Source: Jejuia rubra
GTDB taxonomy: Bacteria; Bacteroidota; Bacteroidia; Flavobacteriales; Flavobacteriaceae
NCBI RefSeq assembly: GCF_042684665.1
Contig: NZ_JBHULY010000028.1
Coordinates: 1 to 64,000, forward strand
Direction of reading: 5' to 3'
Length of the DNA stretch: 64,000 nt
The notes beneath the pieces are model-generated. The model made no database searches. It had not been told where the DNA came from and worked only from the letters and a program-made list of their open reading frames with translations. This document shows positions 17,009 to 26,299 of this stretch, one piece after another (within the stretch, counting starts at the first letter, position 1; each line of letters opens with the position of its first letter). A program made the translations under genes and the position numbers.

Positions 17009-19234
17009 ATGGAAGTTAAACAATTTAAACCAGGAGTTTGGACCAAAAAGGTGGACATTCGCGATTTCGTATTGAACAATATTACCCCTTACCATGGAAC
17101 ACACGAATTTTTAGTTGGCCCAAGTGCCAGAACTGAAAAATTATGGGAGCTTTGTAAACAAGCGACCAAGGAAGAACGCCAAAATAACGGGGTACGTTCT
17201 GTAGATACTGAAATAGTTTCGACAGTTAGTGCTTTTGATGCCGGATATATCGACAAGGAAAACGAAGTAATTGTTGGTTTACAGACTGATGAATTATTAA
17301 AAAGGGCCATGAAGCCTTTTGGAGGTTTTAAAGTGGTACAGAAAGCATTATCAGAGCAAGGTGTAAAACCGAATGACGCCTTGACCGAATTGTTTTCAAA
17401 ATATGTAAAAACACATAACGATGGTGTATTTGATGCCTATACTGCTGAAATTCGAAAATTCCGTTCCTTAGGATTTTTGACTGGATTGCCAGACAACTAT
17501 GCCCGTGGTAGAATTATCGGGGATTACCGTCGTGTAGCCCTTTACGGTATTGATTTCTTAATTGAAGAAAAGCAAAAGGATTTAGCTAATATCACTGGAC
17601 CAATGACGGAATCCGTGATTCGTTTACGTGAGGAGGTGTCCGAGCAAATTAGGGCTTTAAAAGATATGATTGTGCTGGGTGCTAAATACGATTTAGATTT
17701 GGCTCGACCTGCCGAGAACGCAAGGGAAGCAGTACAATGGACGTATATGGCCTACTTAGCAGCTGTAAAAGAGCAAGATGGTGCCGCTATGTCCTTGGGT
17801 AATACTTCAACATTCTTGGATATTTATATTGAAAATGACCTCAGAGAAGGGCTGATTACCGAGGAAGAAGCTCAGGAATATATCGACCAATTTGTGATGA
17901 AACTACGTATGGTGCGTCACTTAAGAATGGGTGCTTACGATGAAATTTTTGCTGGCGACCCAACATGGGTTACCGAAGCTATTGGTGGTATGTTTGAAGA
18001 CGGAAGAACTAAGGTAACTAAAACCTCTTTCCGTTTCTTAAACACGCTTTATAACCTAGGCCCATCTCCGGAGCCAAACATGACAGTACTTTGGTCACAA
18101 GATTTACCACAAAACTTTAAGGATTTCTGTTCTAAAGTGGCAATCGATACCTCTTCTATTCAGTTTGAAAATGACAGGTTGATGCGTGAAGAGCGTGGTA
18201 CGGACGACTATGGTATAGCCTGCTGTGTGTCTCACCAATCTTTGGGTAAATCCATTCAGTTCTTCGGCGCGAGAACCAACTTGGCCAAAACATTATTATT
18301 GGCAATTAATGGAGGACGTTGTGAAATCACCGGAAAACAGATGGTAGAAGGCATCGAACCTTGCAACTGTGAAGTTTTGGATTTTGATAAAGTAATGGCC
18401 AATTTCAAAATTGCCATGAAAGAAGTGGCACGTGTGTATAACGATTCTATGAACATTATCCACTACATGCACGATAAGTATTATTACGAAAAAGCACAGA
18501 TGGCTTTAATCGATACGAATCCAAGTATCAATATTGCTTACGGTATCGCTGGTCTGTCTATTGTTGCGGATTCGTTATCAGCTATAAAATATGCAAAAGT
18601 GAAACCAGTTCGAAATGAAGATGGCTTAACTGTCGATTTCAAAATTGAAGGCGAATTCCCTTGCTATGGTAATGATGATGATCGTGTAGATACTTTGGCG
18701 GCCAATGCTGTTAGAGACTTCAATGACGAGCTTAAGAAGTTGCCAGTGTATAAAGATGCGGAGCCAACATTGTCTGTATTGACCATAACGTCTAACGTAT
18801 CTTACGGTAAGAAAACCGGGGCTACACCTGATGGTCGTGCTAAAGGTATTCCATTTGCACCGGGTGCTAACCCAATGCACGGACGTGACTGCAACGGTGC
18901 TATTGCATCATTGAACTCTGTTGCCAAAATTGACTATAAAGATTCCTTAGATGGTATTTCAAATACCTTCTCCATTGTACCAAAATCCTTAGGCGCTGAT
19001 GATGAGGAGCGTATTGAAAACTTGTCATCCATTATTGATGGTTACTTTATACACAACGCACAGCACTTAAATGTGAATGTGTTGAACAGGGATACCTTAC
19101 TTGACGCGATGGAGCATCCTGAAGAGTATCCACAGTTGACCATTCGTGTCTCCGGTTACGCTGTTAACTTTGTGAGATTAACGAAGGAGCAACAGATGGA
19201 AGTCATCACCCGTTCTTTCCACGAGTCCATGTAA
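17009..19234 (+). CDS. pflB: formate C-acetyltransferase (pyruvate formate-lyase)
   Basis: 741 aa glycyl-radical enzyme, near the usual 740-760 length. The catalytic cysteine pair is C405-C406 in GIACCVSHQSLGK. The radical glycine is G716 in RVSGYAVNF close to the C-terminus. It converts pyruvate and CoA to acetyl-CoA and formate without oxygen; the active radical is destroyed by air, so the host must meet anoxic or micro-oxic conditions. Downstream are its activating enzyme and an OFA-type transporter that could export formate. The promoter region holds a CRP/FNR-like palindrome. Confidence 0.95.
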   Translation: MEVKQFKPGVWTKKVDIRDFVLNNITPYHGTHEFLVGPSARTEKLWELCKQATKEERQNNGVRSVDTEIVSTVSAFDAGYIDKENEVIVGLQTDELLKRAMKPFGGFKVVQKALSEQGVKPNDALTELFSKYVKTHNDGVFDAYTAEIRKFRSLGFLTGLPDNYARGRIIGDYRRVALYGIDFLIEEKQKDLANITGPMTESVIRLREEVSEQIRALKDMIVLGAKYDLDLARPAENAREAVQWTYMAYLAAVKEQDGAAMSLGNTSTFLDIYIENDLREGLITEEEAQEYIDQFVMKLRMVRHLRMGAYDEIFAGDPTWVTEAIGGMFEDGRTKVTKTSFRFLNTLYNLGPSPEPNMTVLWSQDLPQNFKDFCSKVAIDTSSIQFENDRLMREERGTDDYGIACCVSHQSLGKSIQFFGARTNLAKTLLLAINGGRCEITGKQMVEGIEPCNCEVLDFDKVMANFKIAMKEVARVYNDSMNIIHYMHDKYYYEKAQMALIDTNPSINIAYGIAGLSIVADSLSAIKYAKVKPVRNEDGLTVDFKIEGEFPCYGNDDDRVDTLAANAVRDFNDELKKLPVYKDAEPTLSVLTITSNVSYGKKTGATPDGRAKGIPFAPGANPMHGRDCNGAIASLNSVAKIDYKDSLDGISNTFSIVPKSLGADDEERIENLSSIIDGYFIHNAQHLNVNVLNRDTLLDAMEHPEEYPQLTIRVSGYAVNFVRLTKEQQMEVITRSFHESM

Positions 19235-19254
19235 ACTCTATTAATATTTTGTAA

Positions 19255-19294
19255 GCATCTGAAAATGAAGCGTAAAACCTTTGTTTTCAGATGC
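19255..19294 (+). promoter_or_regulatory. intercistronic hairpin between pflB and pflA
   Basis: GCATCTGAAAA and TTTTCAGATGC form a perfect 11-bp stem around an 18-nt loop. No T tract follows, so it is more likely an mRNA-stabilising or attenuating hairpin than a full terminator; it would make pflB mRNA more abundant than pflA mRNA. Confidence 0.5.
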
Positions 19295-20072
19295 TAAATG
19301 CAAAATTCTAAAGACAAAAGCCATCGAGCATAAAGACAACATATTGCACGTACATTCTATTGAATCCTTCGGCACCCATGATGGGCCCGGTATCAGAATG
19401 GTCATCTTTTTACAAGGCTGTAAACTCCGATGTAAATATTGTCATAACCCGGATACTATCGATACACATGGCGGTAAGGATTATCACATTGAGGATTTGG
19501 TGCAAATGGCACTTAAAGAGAAAGCCTATTTTGGCAAAAAGGGAGGTGTTACCGTCTCTGGAGGTGAACCATTATTACAGGCCAAGGAATTGATTCCATT
19601 TTTTAAAAGGTTGAAAGAAGAAGGCATCCATACCAATTTGGATACCAATGGGAGATTACTCAATCATTTTTCCGAAGAACTTTTGGATAACTACACCGAT
19701 TTGGTGATGCTGGACATTAAGCACATGACCGAGGAAGGTTATCAATTTATTACAGGACAAAAAAACAAAGACACTACATTCACCTTTGCAAAATATCGCG
19801 AAGCCTCAGGAAAACCAATGTGGCTGCGTTACGTTCTAATCCCCGAAATTACCAATACGACAGAGCTCCTACAAAGCATGGGGGAGTATTTTAAAGATTA
19901 CAAGACCATAGAGAAAATCGAATTGCAACCCTACCATACCTTGGGCGTCCATAAATGGGAAGCCATGGGGTGGGAATACGAATTGAAGGATGCAAGGGAA
20001 AACACTATGGAAGAAATAGATGCTGCGAAAGCCATCTTAAAAAACTACTTCAAGGAAGTTAGAATTAATTAA
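19281..20072 (+). CDS. pflA: pyruvate formate-lyase activating enzyme (radical SAM)
   Basis: The enzyme makes the glycyl radical on PflB. The open frame (263 codons from a TTG at 19281) contains HVHSIESFGTHDGPGIR, then the radical-SAM cluster GCKLRCKYCHNPD (CxxxCxxC), and GGVTVSGGEPLLQ. No in-frame ATG precedes the conserved part: the TTG at 19281 lies inside the upstream hairpin, and another TTG at 19344 would give 242 aa. An ATG at 19298 opens MQNSKDK in the next frame and would join the conserved frame if one A of AAAA (19316-19319) were absent, so a one-base insertion (real or a sequence error) is likely. Start uncertain; function sure. Confidence 0.88.
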   Translation: MFSDAKCKILKTKAIEHKDNILHVHSIESFGTHDGPGIRMVIFLQGCKLRCKYCHNPDTIDTHGGKDYHIEDLVQMALKEKAYFGKKGGVTVSGGEPLLQAKELIPFFKRLKEEGIHTNLDTNGRLLNHFSEELLDNYTDLVMLDIKHMTEEGYQFITGQKNKDTTFTFAKYREASGKPMWLRYVLIPEITNTTELLQSMGEYFKDYKTIEKIELQPYHTLGVHKWEAMGWEYELKDARENTMEEIDAAKAILKNYFKEVRIN

Positions 20073-20132
20073 AAAAGTTGGGGCAACAGTATGTAAACTA
20101 AGCCTGAGCCTACAACAATAAATTTCAAAACG

Positions 20133-21404
20133 ATGAAAACACAAAAACTAAAAAACCGATGGCTGATTGCGGCTTCGGCAGTAGGGATACACATTTCAAT
20201 CGGATCGGTATATGCCTATTCGGTAATGACCAACCCTGTTAAGGATATTTTTGATGTTGACGGGAGTGTGATAAAATGGGCATTCAAAATCGCCATTTTA
20301 TTACTAGGACTTTCCGCAGCATTTTTAGGCCGTTGGGTAGAAAAAGTAGGCCCGAGAATTAGTGGTACTGCCGCCGGTATTTTTTATGGTGTTGGTATTT
20401 TAGGTTCGGGATTGGCCGTTCAACTGGAAGCGTTATGGCTATTTTATTTATGCTATGGCGTTATCGGTGGTATCGGTTTAGGTTTGGGCTATATTACACC
20501 CGTAAGTACTTTGGTAAAATGGTTTCCGGATAGACGTGGTTTGGCAACAGGAATGGCCATTATGGGATTTGGTTTTGCCGCTTTGATATTCGGCCCAGTG
20601 ATGCAATCCCTTTTTGATGCGGTTGGTGTTTCCAATGCCTTTTATTTTTTAGGATTGATATATATGGTATTGATTTTATCATCTGCTAGATACATCGAAA
20701 GACCTCCGGAAGGCTATTTACCTGATGGATTCAAACCAGGTGAAGGCAAAACCATCAAAAAGGATATGGCAAACATTACTGCCAACGAAGCCTTAAAAAC
20801 ATCACGTTTTTACTACATCTGGATTATGATGTTTATCAACATTGCATGTGGTATCGCCATTATTTCGGCGGCAAGCCCAATGATGCAGGAAAAATTAAAT
20901 TACACACCTATGGAAGCTGCGGCAATCGTGGGGCTAATAGGCGTGTTTAATGGTCTGGGTAGAATTATGTGGTCCAGTTTATCGGATTATTTAGGACGCG
21001 CAAATACGTATATCATTTTCTTCGGATTTCAAATTTTAGCATTTTATTTCTTGCCTCAAATTGGTATGGAAGTTATGTTCTTGGTAGTGCTCTTCACTGT
21101 GATAACTATGTATGGAGGCGGTTTTGCCACGCTTCCGGCCTTTTTAGGAGACCTATTTGGAACCAAACAGCTTGGTGCCATTCACGGTATGGTATTGGCA
21201 GCTTGGGGATTAGCAGGTGTTGTGGGGCCAACTATTTATGATATGGTCAAGAACGCTACGGGCTCTTTAGATACTACGCTTAAAGTATTTGCAGGCTTAT
21301 TTATTGTGGCTTTATTAGTGTCTCTTCTTATGAAGCGCACGGTGGTAAAGGCGTACCAAAAAAAAGATAAGTCGGTTGATGATAAAAAATTAAAGTTTGC
21401 CTAA
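20133..21404 (+). CDS. MFS transporter of the OFA (oxalate/formate antiporter) family
   Basis: 423 aa with 12 predicted membrane segments. The N-terminus (WLIAASAVGIHISIGSVYAYSV) and GLGLGYITPVSTLVKWFPDRRGLATG near residue 115 are characteristic of the oxalate/formate:antiporter (OFA) family. Being directly downstream of pflB-pflA, it most plausibly moves formate or another monocarboxylate such as lactate or pyruvate. It is followed by a strong terminator at 21427, closing the pflB-pflA-OFA unit. Substrate is inferred from context only. Confidence 0.85.
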   Translation: MKTQKLKNRWLIAASAVGIHISIGSVYAYSVMTNPVKDIFDVDGSVIKWAFKIAILLLGLSAAFLGRWVEKVGPRISGTAAGIFYGVGILGSGLAVQLEALWLFYLCYGVIGGIGLGLGYITPVSTLVKWFPDRRGLATGMAIMGFGFAALIFGPVMQSLFDAVGVSNAFYFLGLIYMVLILSSARYIERPPEGYLPDGFKPGEGKTIKKDMANITANEALKTSRFYYIWIMMFINIACGIAIISAASPMMQEKLNYTPMEAAAIVGLIGVFNGLGRIMWSSLSDYLGRANTYIIFFGFQILAFYFLPQIGMEVMFLVVLFTVITMYGGGFATLPAFLGDLFGTKQLGAIHGMVLAAWGLAGVVGPTIYDMVKNATGSLDTTLKVFAGLFIVALLVSLLMKRTVVKAYQKKDKSVDDKKLKFA

Positions 21405-21426
21405 GCTTTAAATTTGGTTAGTTAGA

Positions 21427-21460
21427 AAAGCACCTTCATGAAAATGAAGGTGCTTTTTTT
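21427..21460 (+). terminator. terminator of the pfl unit
   Basis: AAAGCACCTTCAT and ATGAAGGTGCTTT form a perfect 13-bp stem with a GAAA loop, followed by a T tract. Confidence 0.92.
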
Positions 21461-21664
21461 GTGTAGCTACTCATTTTTATGTAAGCAATTTTTACGATTT
21501 TATCATTATACGGATTTTAAAAAACGATATTCATAAAAAATAGATGTTAAATTGTTAATTCGTTAATAATAACAAGGGATACATGACTTTTATCATAGAT
21601 GTTTCTACGGTTTAAAACTACTTTTATTGGAGTTTTTGATACAGGAAATTTAACAAATAATATC

Positions 21665-24394
21665 ATGGAAATACTTGAAAATGTAAAGGCTCGGGTTTTC
21701 AGTTTTGGAGACAAAAAGGCCGACGGCAACAGTTCAATGAAAAACCTTTTGGGAGGTAAAGGGGCCAATTTGGCCGAGATGAGCTCTATTGGAATTCCAG
21801 TGCCGCCTGGATTTACGATAACTACCGAAGTGTGTACCGAATATAACGCCCTAGGAAGGGAAGCAGTTATAGATTTGATAAAAGAAGAAGTGAAGGCCTC
21901 CATAGCCAGTATTGAGGCCGTTATGGGAACGGAATTTGGGAACAAGAAAAATCCATTATTGGTTTCAGTCCGTTCGGGTGCAAGGGTTTCTATGCCAGGG
22001 ATGATGGATACCGTGCTTAATTTGGGAATGAACGATGAGGTTGTTCTGGGGCTTGCCAAAAAAACCAAAAATCCAGCTTTTGCCTGGGACTCCTATCGCC
22101 GTTTTATTCAAATGTATGGCGGGGTGGTTTTAGGAATGAAACCTGAGTCAAAAGAGGATATCGATCCATTTGAGGAAATTATTGAAAACCTTAAAGAAAA
22201 GCGTGGTTTTAAGTTAGATACTGAATTTTCAGTTCAGGATTTACAGGACCTGGTTTTCGATTTTAAGGATGTGATAAGAAAGCGGAAGGGTCTAATTTTC
22301 CCAAGTGATCCCTGGGAGCAGCTTTGGGGTGCAGTTATGGCGGTGTTCAATAGCTGGAACGGCGATAGAGCGGTATATTACAGAAGCATGAATGGCTATC
22401 CGGCGGATTGGGGTACGGCCGTAAATGTTCAGGCCATGGTGTATGGTAATATGGGGAACAACTCTGGGACTGGGGTATGTTTTACCCGTGATGCCGGTAC
22501 AGGTGAAAATGTATTCAATGGAGAATATTTAATTAACGCCCAAGGCGAAGACGTGGTTGCTGGCGTTAGAACGCCACAACAAATTACCAGATTAGGTTCT
22601 CAACGTTGGGCCGAATTGGCAAAAATTGAAGAAGCCGATAGAGCTGAAAATTATCCGTCACTAGAAGAATTAATGCCATCCATGTTCGAGGAATTGAATG
22701 ATTATCAAGATATTTTGGAGAAGCACTATCGCGATATGCAGGATATGGAATTCACTATTCAGGACGGAAAACTTTGGATATTACAAACTAGAAACGGTAA
22801 ACGTACAGGGGCAGCCATGGTAAAAATCGCCATGGATTTACTCAAGGAAGGGATGATTAGCGAAAAAGAGGCGCTTTTATTGGTTGAGCCAAATAAGTTA
22901 GACGAATTGTTGCACCCTGTATTTGATCCCCAAGCATTAAAAAGAGCCACAACTATTGCCCAAGGACTTCCGGCCTCTCCTGGAGCCGCAACAGGTAAAA
23001 TTGTATTTTTTGCTGACGAAGCTGACAAGTACAAGAATAGTATTTTGGTACGTATCGAGACCTCTCCCGAAGATCTGGAAGGTATGAATATTGCCAAAGG
23101 TATTTTGACTGCTCGGGGCGGTATGACTTCGCACGCGGCCGTTGTGGCGCGAGGTATGGGCAAATGCTGTATTTCTGGAGCGGGTGCTTTAAAGATCAAC
23201 TATAAAAAAAGAACATTGACCGTTGGCGACCACGAGTATCATGAAGGCGATTGGATTTCCTTAAACGGTTCCACAGGAAATATTTTGGAGGGCAAAGTAG
23301 CCACTATTGAACCGGAGTTGAGCGGTGAATTTGCTGAAATCATGTCACTATCAGATAAGTATGCCAAAATGAAAGTACGGACCAATGCCGATAGCCCGAA
23401 AGATGCAAAAGTAGCACGTAATTTTGGTGCACAGGGGATTGGGTTGACAAGAACGGAGCACATGTTCTTTGAATTGGATAGAATTAAGGCCATGCGTGAA
23501 ATGATACTCGCGGATACCGTAAAAGGGAGAAAGCAAGCCCTTGAAGACTTGTTGCCGATGCAACGCTCAGATTTTGAGGGTATTTTTGAGGCCATGGAAG
23601 GCTTGGCGGTAACTATTCGTTTGTTGGATCCACCCTTACACGAGTTTGTGCCACATCAATTGGCAACTCAAAAGGATTTGGCGGATGAAATGCATATTTC
23701 TCTTCAAGCTGTAAAAAATAAAGTAGCCGAATTGGAAGAGTTCAACCCGATGTTGGGACATAGGGGCTGTAGGTTAGGAAACACCTATCCAGAAATTACC
23801 GAAATGCAAACCCGTGCCATTATCGAGGCCGCGTTGAATTTGAAAGAACGAGGGATTATTTGTAAGCCTGAAATCATGATTCCTTTGGTGGGTACTGTAA
23901 AGGAGTACGAAGCTCAGGAAACTATTGTCCGATCTACAGCAAATCTAATTTTTGAAGAGAGAAATGATACTGTGGAATATTTGGTCGGCACCATGATTGA
24001 GATTCCACGAGCTGCGTTAATGGCGGATAAGATTGCCGAAAAAGCAGATTTCTTCTCATTCGGAACCAATGATTTAACGCAAATGACCTTTGGTTATTCC
24101 CGTGATGACGCTGGTAAATTCTTGCCAATTTACATCGAAAAAGGCATTTTAAAAGTTGATCCTTTTGAAGTGTTGGACCAGGAAGGTGTCGGTCAATTGG
24201 TGAAAATAGGGACGGAACGTGGCAGAAGCACTAAGCCTAGTTTAAAGGTTGGTATTTGTGGTGAACATGGTGGTGAACCAAGTTCGGTGGAATTCTGTTA
24301 TAATGTCGGAATGGATTATGTAAGCTGTTCGCCATATCGTGTGCCGATTGCACGTTTGGTTGCCGCACAGGCAGCGATTAAGGCAACGTTATAA
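21665..24394 (+). CDS. ppdK: pyruvate, phosphate dikinase
   Basis: 909 aa from the ATG at 21665, where the family pattern begins (MEILENVKARVFSFGDKKADG); an upstream extension to 21599 has no family support. Domain order is ATP-grasp (GGKGANLAEM, SVRSGARVSMPGMMDTVLNLG), the swivelling phosphohistidine domain with H490 in GGMTSHAAVVARGMGK, and the PEP-binding barrel ending in GICGEHGGEP and the cysteine of YVSCSPYRVPIARL. It interconverts pyruvate, ATP and Pi with PEP, AMP and PPi. Following the pyruvate/formate genes it suggests a local emphasis on pyruvate metabolism, either gluconeogenic or PPi-linked glycolytic. It is probably its own transcript. Confidence 0.95.
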   Translation: MEILENVKARVFSFGDKKADGNSSMKNLLGGKGANLAEMSSIGIPVPPGFTITTEVCTEYNALGREAVIDLIKEEVKASIASIEAVMGTEFGNKKNPLLVSVRSGARVSMPGMMDTVLNLGMNDEVVLGLAKKTKNPAFAWDSYRRFIQMYGGVVLGMKPESKEDIDPFEEIIENLKEKRGFKLDTEFSVQDLQDLVFDFKDVIRKRKGLIFPSDPWEQLWGAVMAVFNSWNGDRAVYYRSMNGYPADWGTAVNVQAMVYGNMGNNSGTGVCFTRDAGTGENVFNGEYLINAQGEDVVAGVRTPQQITRLGSQRWAELAKIEEADRAENYPSLEELMPSMFEELNDYQDILEKHYRDMQDMEFTIQDGKLWILQTRNGKRTGAAMVKIAMDLLKEGMISEKEALLLVEPNKLDELLHPVFDPQALKRATTIAQGLPASPGAATGKIVFFADEADKYKNSILVRIETSPEDLEGMNIAKGILTARGGMTSHAAVVARGMGKCCISGAGALKINYKKRTLTVGDHEYHEGDWISLNGSTGNILEGKVATIEPELSGEFAEIMSLSDKYAKMKVRTNADSPKDAKVARNFGAQGIGLTRTEHMFFELDRIKAMREMILADTVKGRKQALEDLLPMQRSDFEGIFEAMEGLAVTIRLLDPPLHEFVPHQLATQKDLADEMHISLQAVKNKVAELEEFNPMLGHRGCRLGNTYPEITEMQTRAIIEAALNLKERGIICKPEIMIPLVGTVKEYEAQETIVRSTANLIFEERNDTVEYLVGTMIEIPRAALMADKIAEKADFFSFGTNDLTQMTFGYSRDDAGKFLPIYIEKGILKVDPFEVLDQEGVGQLVKIGTERGRSTKPSLKVGICGEHGGEPSSVEFCYNVGMDYVSCSPYRVPIARLVAAQAAIKATL

Positions 24395-24423
24395 TTTTTC
24401 GTTTTTTATAATTATTTTAGTCC

Positions 24424-24460
24424 AAAGGCTCCGGGATGTGTATAACATTTCGGGGCTTTT
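24424..24460 (+). terminator. terminator of ppdK
   Basis: AAAGGCTCCGGGATGT pairs with ACATTTCGGGGCTTT (one bulge, several G-U pairs), then TTTTG. It lies 29 bp after the ppdK stop. Confidence 0.7.
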
Positions 24461-24524
24461 GATTTACTGTTCAAATGACTTCATAAATAAAATTGGAGGC
24501 TAAAAATCTTTCATGTCCAATAAT

Positions 24525-25622
24525 TTATCTTTGGATTTCTCTTAAACCATAAACGTTCCATTTTCTTAAAATATACACCTGTAAGCCAATACTGATGACC
24601 CAAAAGCCTAGGGACATATAATTTTGAGTTTCCACATCATTCGACCAATAATTCAATAAGGGATGTTCCACTTGATAAAGTGCAGCAATGATCTTGATTA
24701 GAGCGATTAAGCTAATAATTCCAACGAACCATTTTGTTAAACCCTTCCCTTTTTTAGCTTCAAATTGCCAATAATAAAATATCGGTGTAACCATGAAAAT
24801 ACCATAGGTAAGCAGATTTAATGAGAAATCAATATTCAAGATTAATAGCGTGGAAAGGTGAAATATATTCGCATGGAGTAAAAATATGTACCACGTTCTT
24901 TTGCTTTTGAGCAAAAAGAAAATGCCACTGATTTCAAATATCGAAGCTACTGAATCCATTATTTCTAAAACTATAAGTGGGATATCGAAAACGTAAGCCT
25001 GCAAAAACATTTTGGGTTCATTCGCCAAAAAATATTGACCATTGAACCAGTACAAAAAACCGCTGGTGGACAAATCAAAATCTACCCAACGTATAAATTT
25101 AGAAATGCCCGCAGTAAAAAAGCCGAAACATATCATTAAGGCAATGATTAATATGGCAAGCGATTGTGTTTTTTCCGATAGTTTTTTGTCCTTCAATAAT
25201 GCCACTCCGTGTCCGCAGTTGGTGAATGCCAAGAGGAGGTAGGCAAATATTAGAAAAGAGGTGTTGTGGTCAATTTTTCCAAAGCTATAAGAGTAGCTAT
25301 ACATTATGGCACTGATAAAAAACATGCCTATTAACGCCATTCTGGCCCGAATGCCCAGGGTGATCATCACAATCAAAATGATGGCGATAATATCTGCGAT
25401 TTCATAAATAATAGCTGGTAGATACCCGCCCGTTAAATAAGCAAAACTAAAAATATTGGGATTGAAAAATGATGGAGGGATGCCACCGACCCACGACCAA
25501 GAGGGCAAAAAAAAGACAAGCAAAAGTACCCCAAACACAATACGGTAAAAGGATAAACTTTTACCATCCACCGATGCGTTTTTTTCCAACCTCGAAATAA
25601 TGCGGTAAATCAGATTATTCAT
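24525..25622 (-). CDS. HTTM-domain-like integral membrane protein
   Basis: 365 aa with about eight or nine hydrophobic segments. The N-terminal SLSFYRIVFGVLLLVFFLPSW and the DHNTSFLIFAYLLLAFTNCGHG stretch near residues 118-140 resemble the HTTM (vitamin K gamma-carboxylase-like transmembrane) family. Most bacterial members have no known activity. Its start overlaps the end of the upstream 172-aa gene by 8 bp, so the two are translationally coupled and probably work together. Confidence 0.7.
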   Translation of the reverse strand: MNNLIYRIISRLEKNASVDGKSLSFYRIVFGVLLLVFFLPSWSWVGGIPPSFFNPNIFSFAYLTGGYLPAIIYEIADIIAIILIVMITLGIRARMALIGMFFISAIMYSYSYSFGKIDHNTSFLIFAYLLLAFTNCGHGVALLKDKKLSEKTQSLAILIIALMICFGFFTAGISKFIRWVDFDLSTSGFLYWFNGQYFLANEPKMFLQAYVFDIPLIVLEIMDSVASIFEISGIFFLLKSKRTWYIFLLHANIFHLSTLLILNIDFSLNLLTYGIFMVTPIFYYWQFEAKKGKGLTKWFVGIISLIALIKIIAALYQVEHPLLNYWSNDVETQNYMSLGFWVISIGLQVYILRKWNVYGLREIQR

Positions 25623-26133
25623 AGAGACGGAATATGGTATCGTTAATGAATGCTTTGTCTTTTAATCTTCTGGTTTTTTCTGAGATCGTCAGTTTGTTTC
25701 TTTTAACAATTAAGAAAGAATCTTGGCATTTCTGACCTATAAGTCCCTCTTTTAGCCATGTTTTGGTCTTTGCAATGTCCTTTTCAGTATTATTTATGGT
25801 CTTTCTGTAGGTAATATTAAATCTTATTGTAGTATGCTCGGTATATCCGTTTTGTTTAAGCCCAAAATTGTTTTTAATAATCCAAGGTACATATTTTGCA
25901 GGAATGCTTCTAAAAAATTTCTGGCGGTCAAGTTTTTGTTCTTTCCCAAATTTATCGATGCCAAAAAGTTCAAATTCCACTAGGCGAAGATCCCGATCTG
26001 TATTCACCTGGTCAGAATACGAAGGAAGCGTTACAGAAGGGAAAATTTCAAGTTTGAAGTCGATTGTTTTTAACAGGAAAGGGAACCCAAAGAGTGTGCA
26101 TGCAAGAATAATAACCTTTACTTTCTTTCCCAT
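25615..26133 (-). CDS. hypothetical membrane-anchored or secreted protein, partner of the HTTM protein
   Basis: 172 aa with one N-terminal hydrophobic segment (VKVIILACTLFGFPFLL), either a signal anchor or an uncleaved signal peptide, followed by a basic soluble part with many Lys and Arg. I recognise no family. Its last 8 bp overlap the HTTM-like gene. Small proteins with this arrangement often accompany HTTM proteins in flavobacteria, as far as I recall. Confidence 0.6.
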   Translation of the reverse strand: MGKKVKVIILACTLFGFPFLLKTIDFKLEIFPSVTLPSYSDQVNTDRDLRLVEFELFGIDKFGKEQKLDRQKFFRSIPAKYVPWIIKNNFGLKQNGYTEHTTIRFNITYRKTINNTEKDIAKTKTWLKEGLIGQKCQDSFLIVKRNKLTISEKTRRLKDKAFINDTIFRLYE

Positions 26134-26299
26134 AAATGATTGAATTGGCGAGTAACGGACCTATGGCCAAAGGCTAATTTAGAAAAAAGTATGCTGAAAC
26201 AGGAAGGTATCCCAGTTTACTTCATTGGCTAATTTGGTGTATTTCTGGAAATACCTCAAGTTTTAAATGGCCTTGGTAGAATAAAAGAGTTAAAAAATC

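Noticed and set aside
21599..21664. Upstream start of PPDK adding 22 residues
   Set aside because: The family pattern begins at MEILENVKARVFSFG at 21665; the extension (MFLRFKTTFIG...) has no counterpart in PPDKs that I know.
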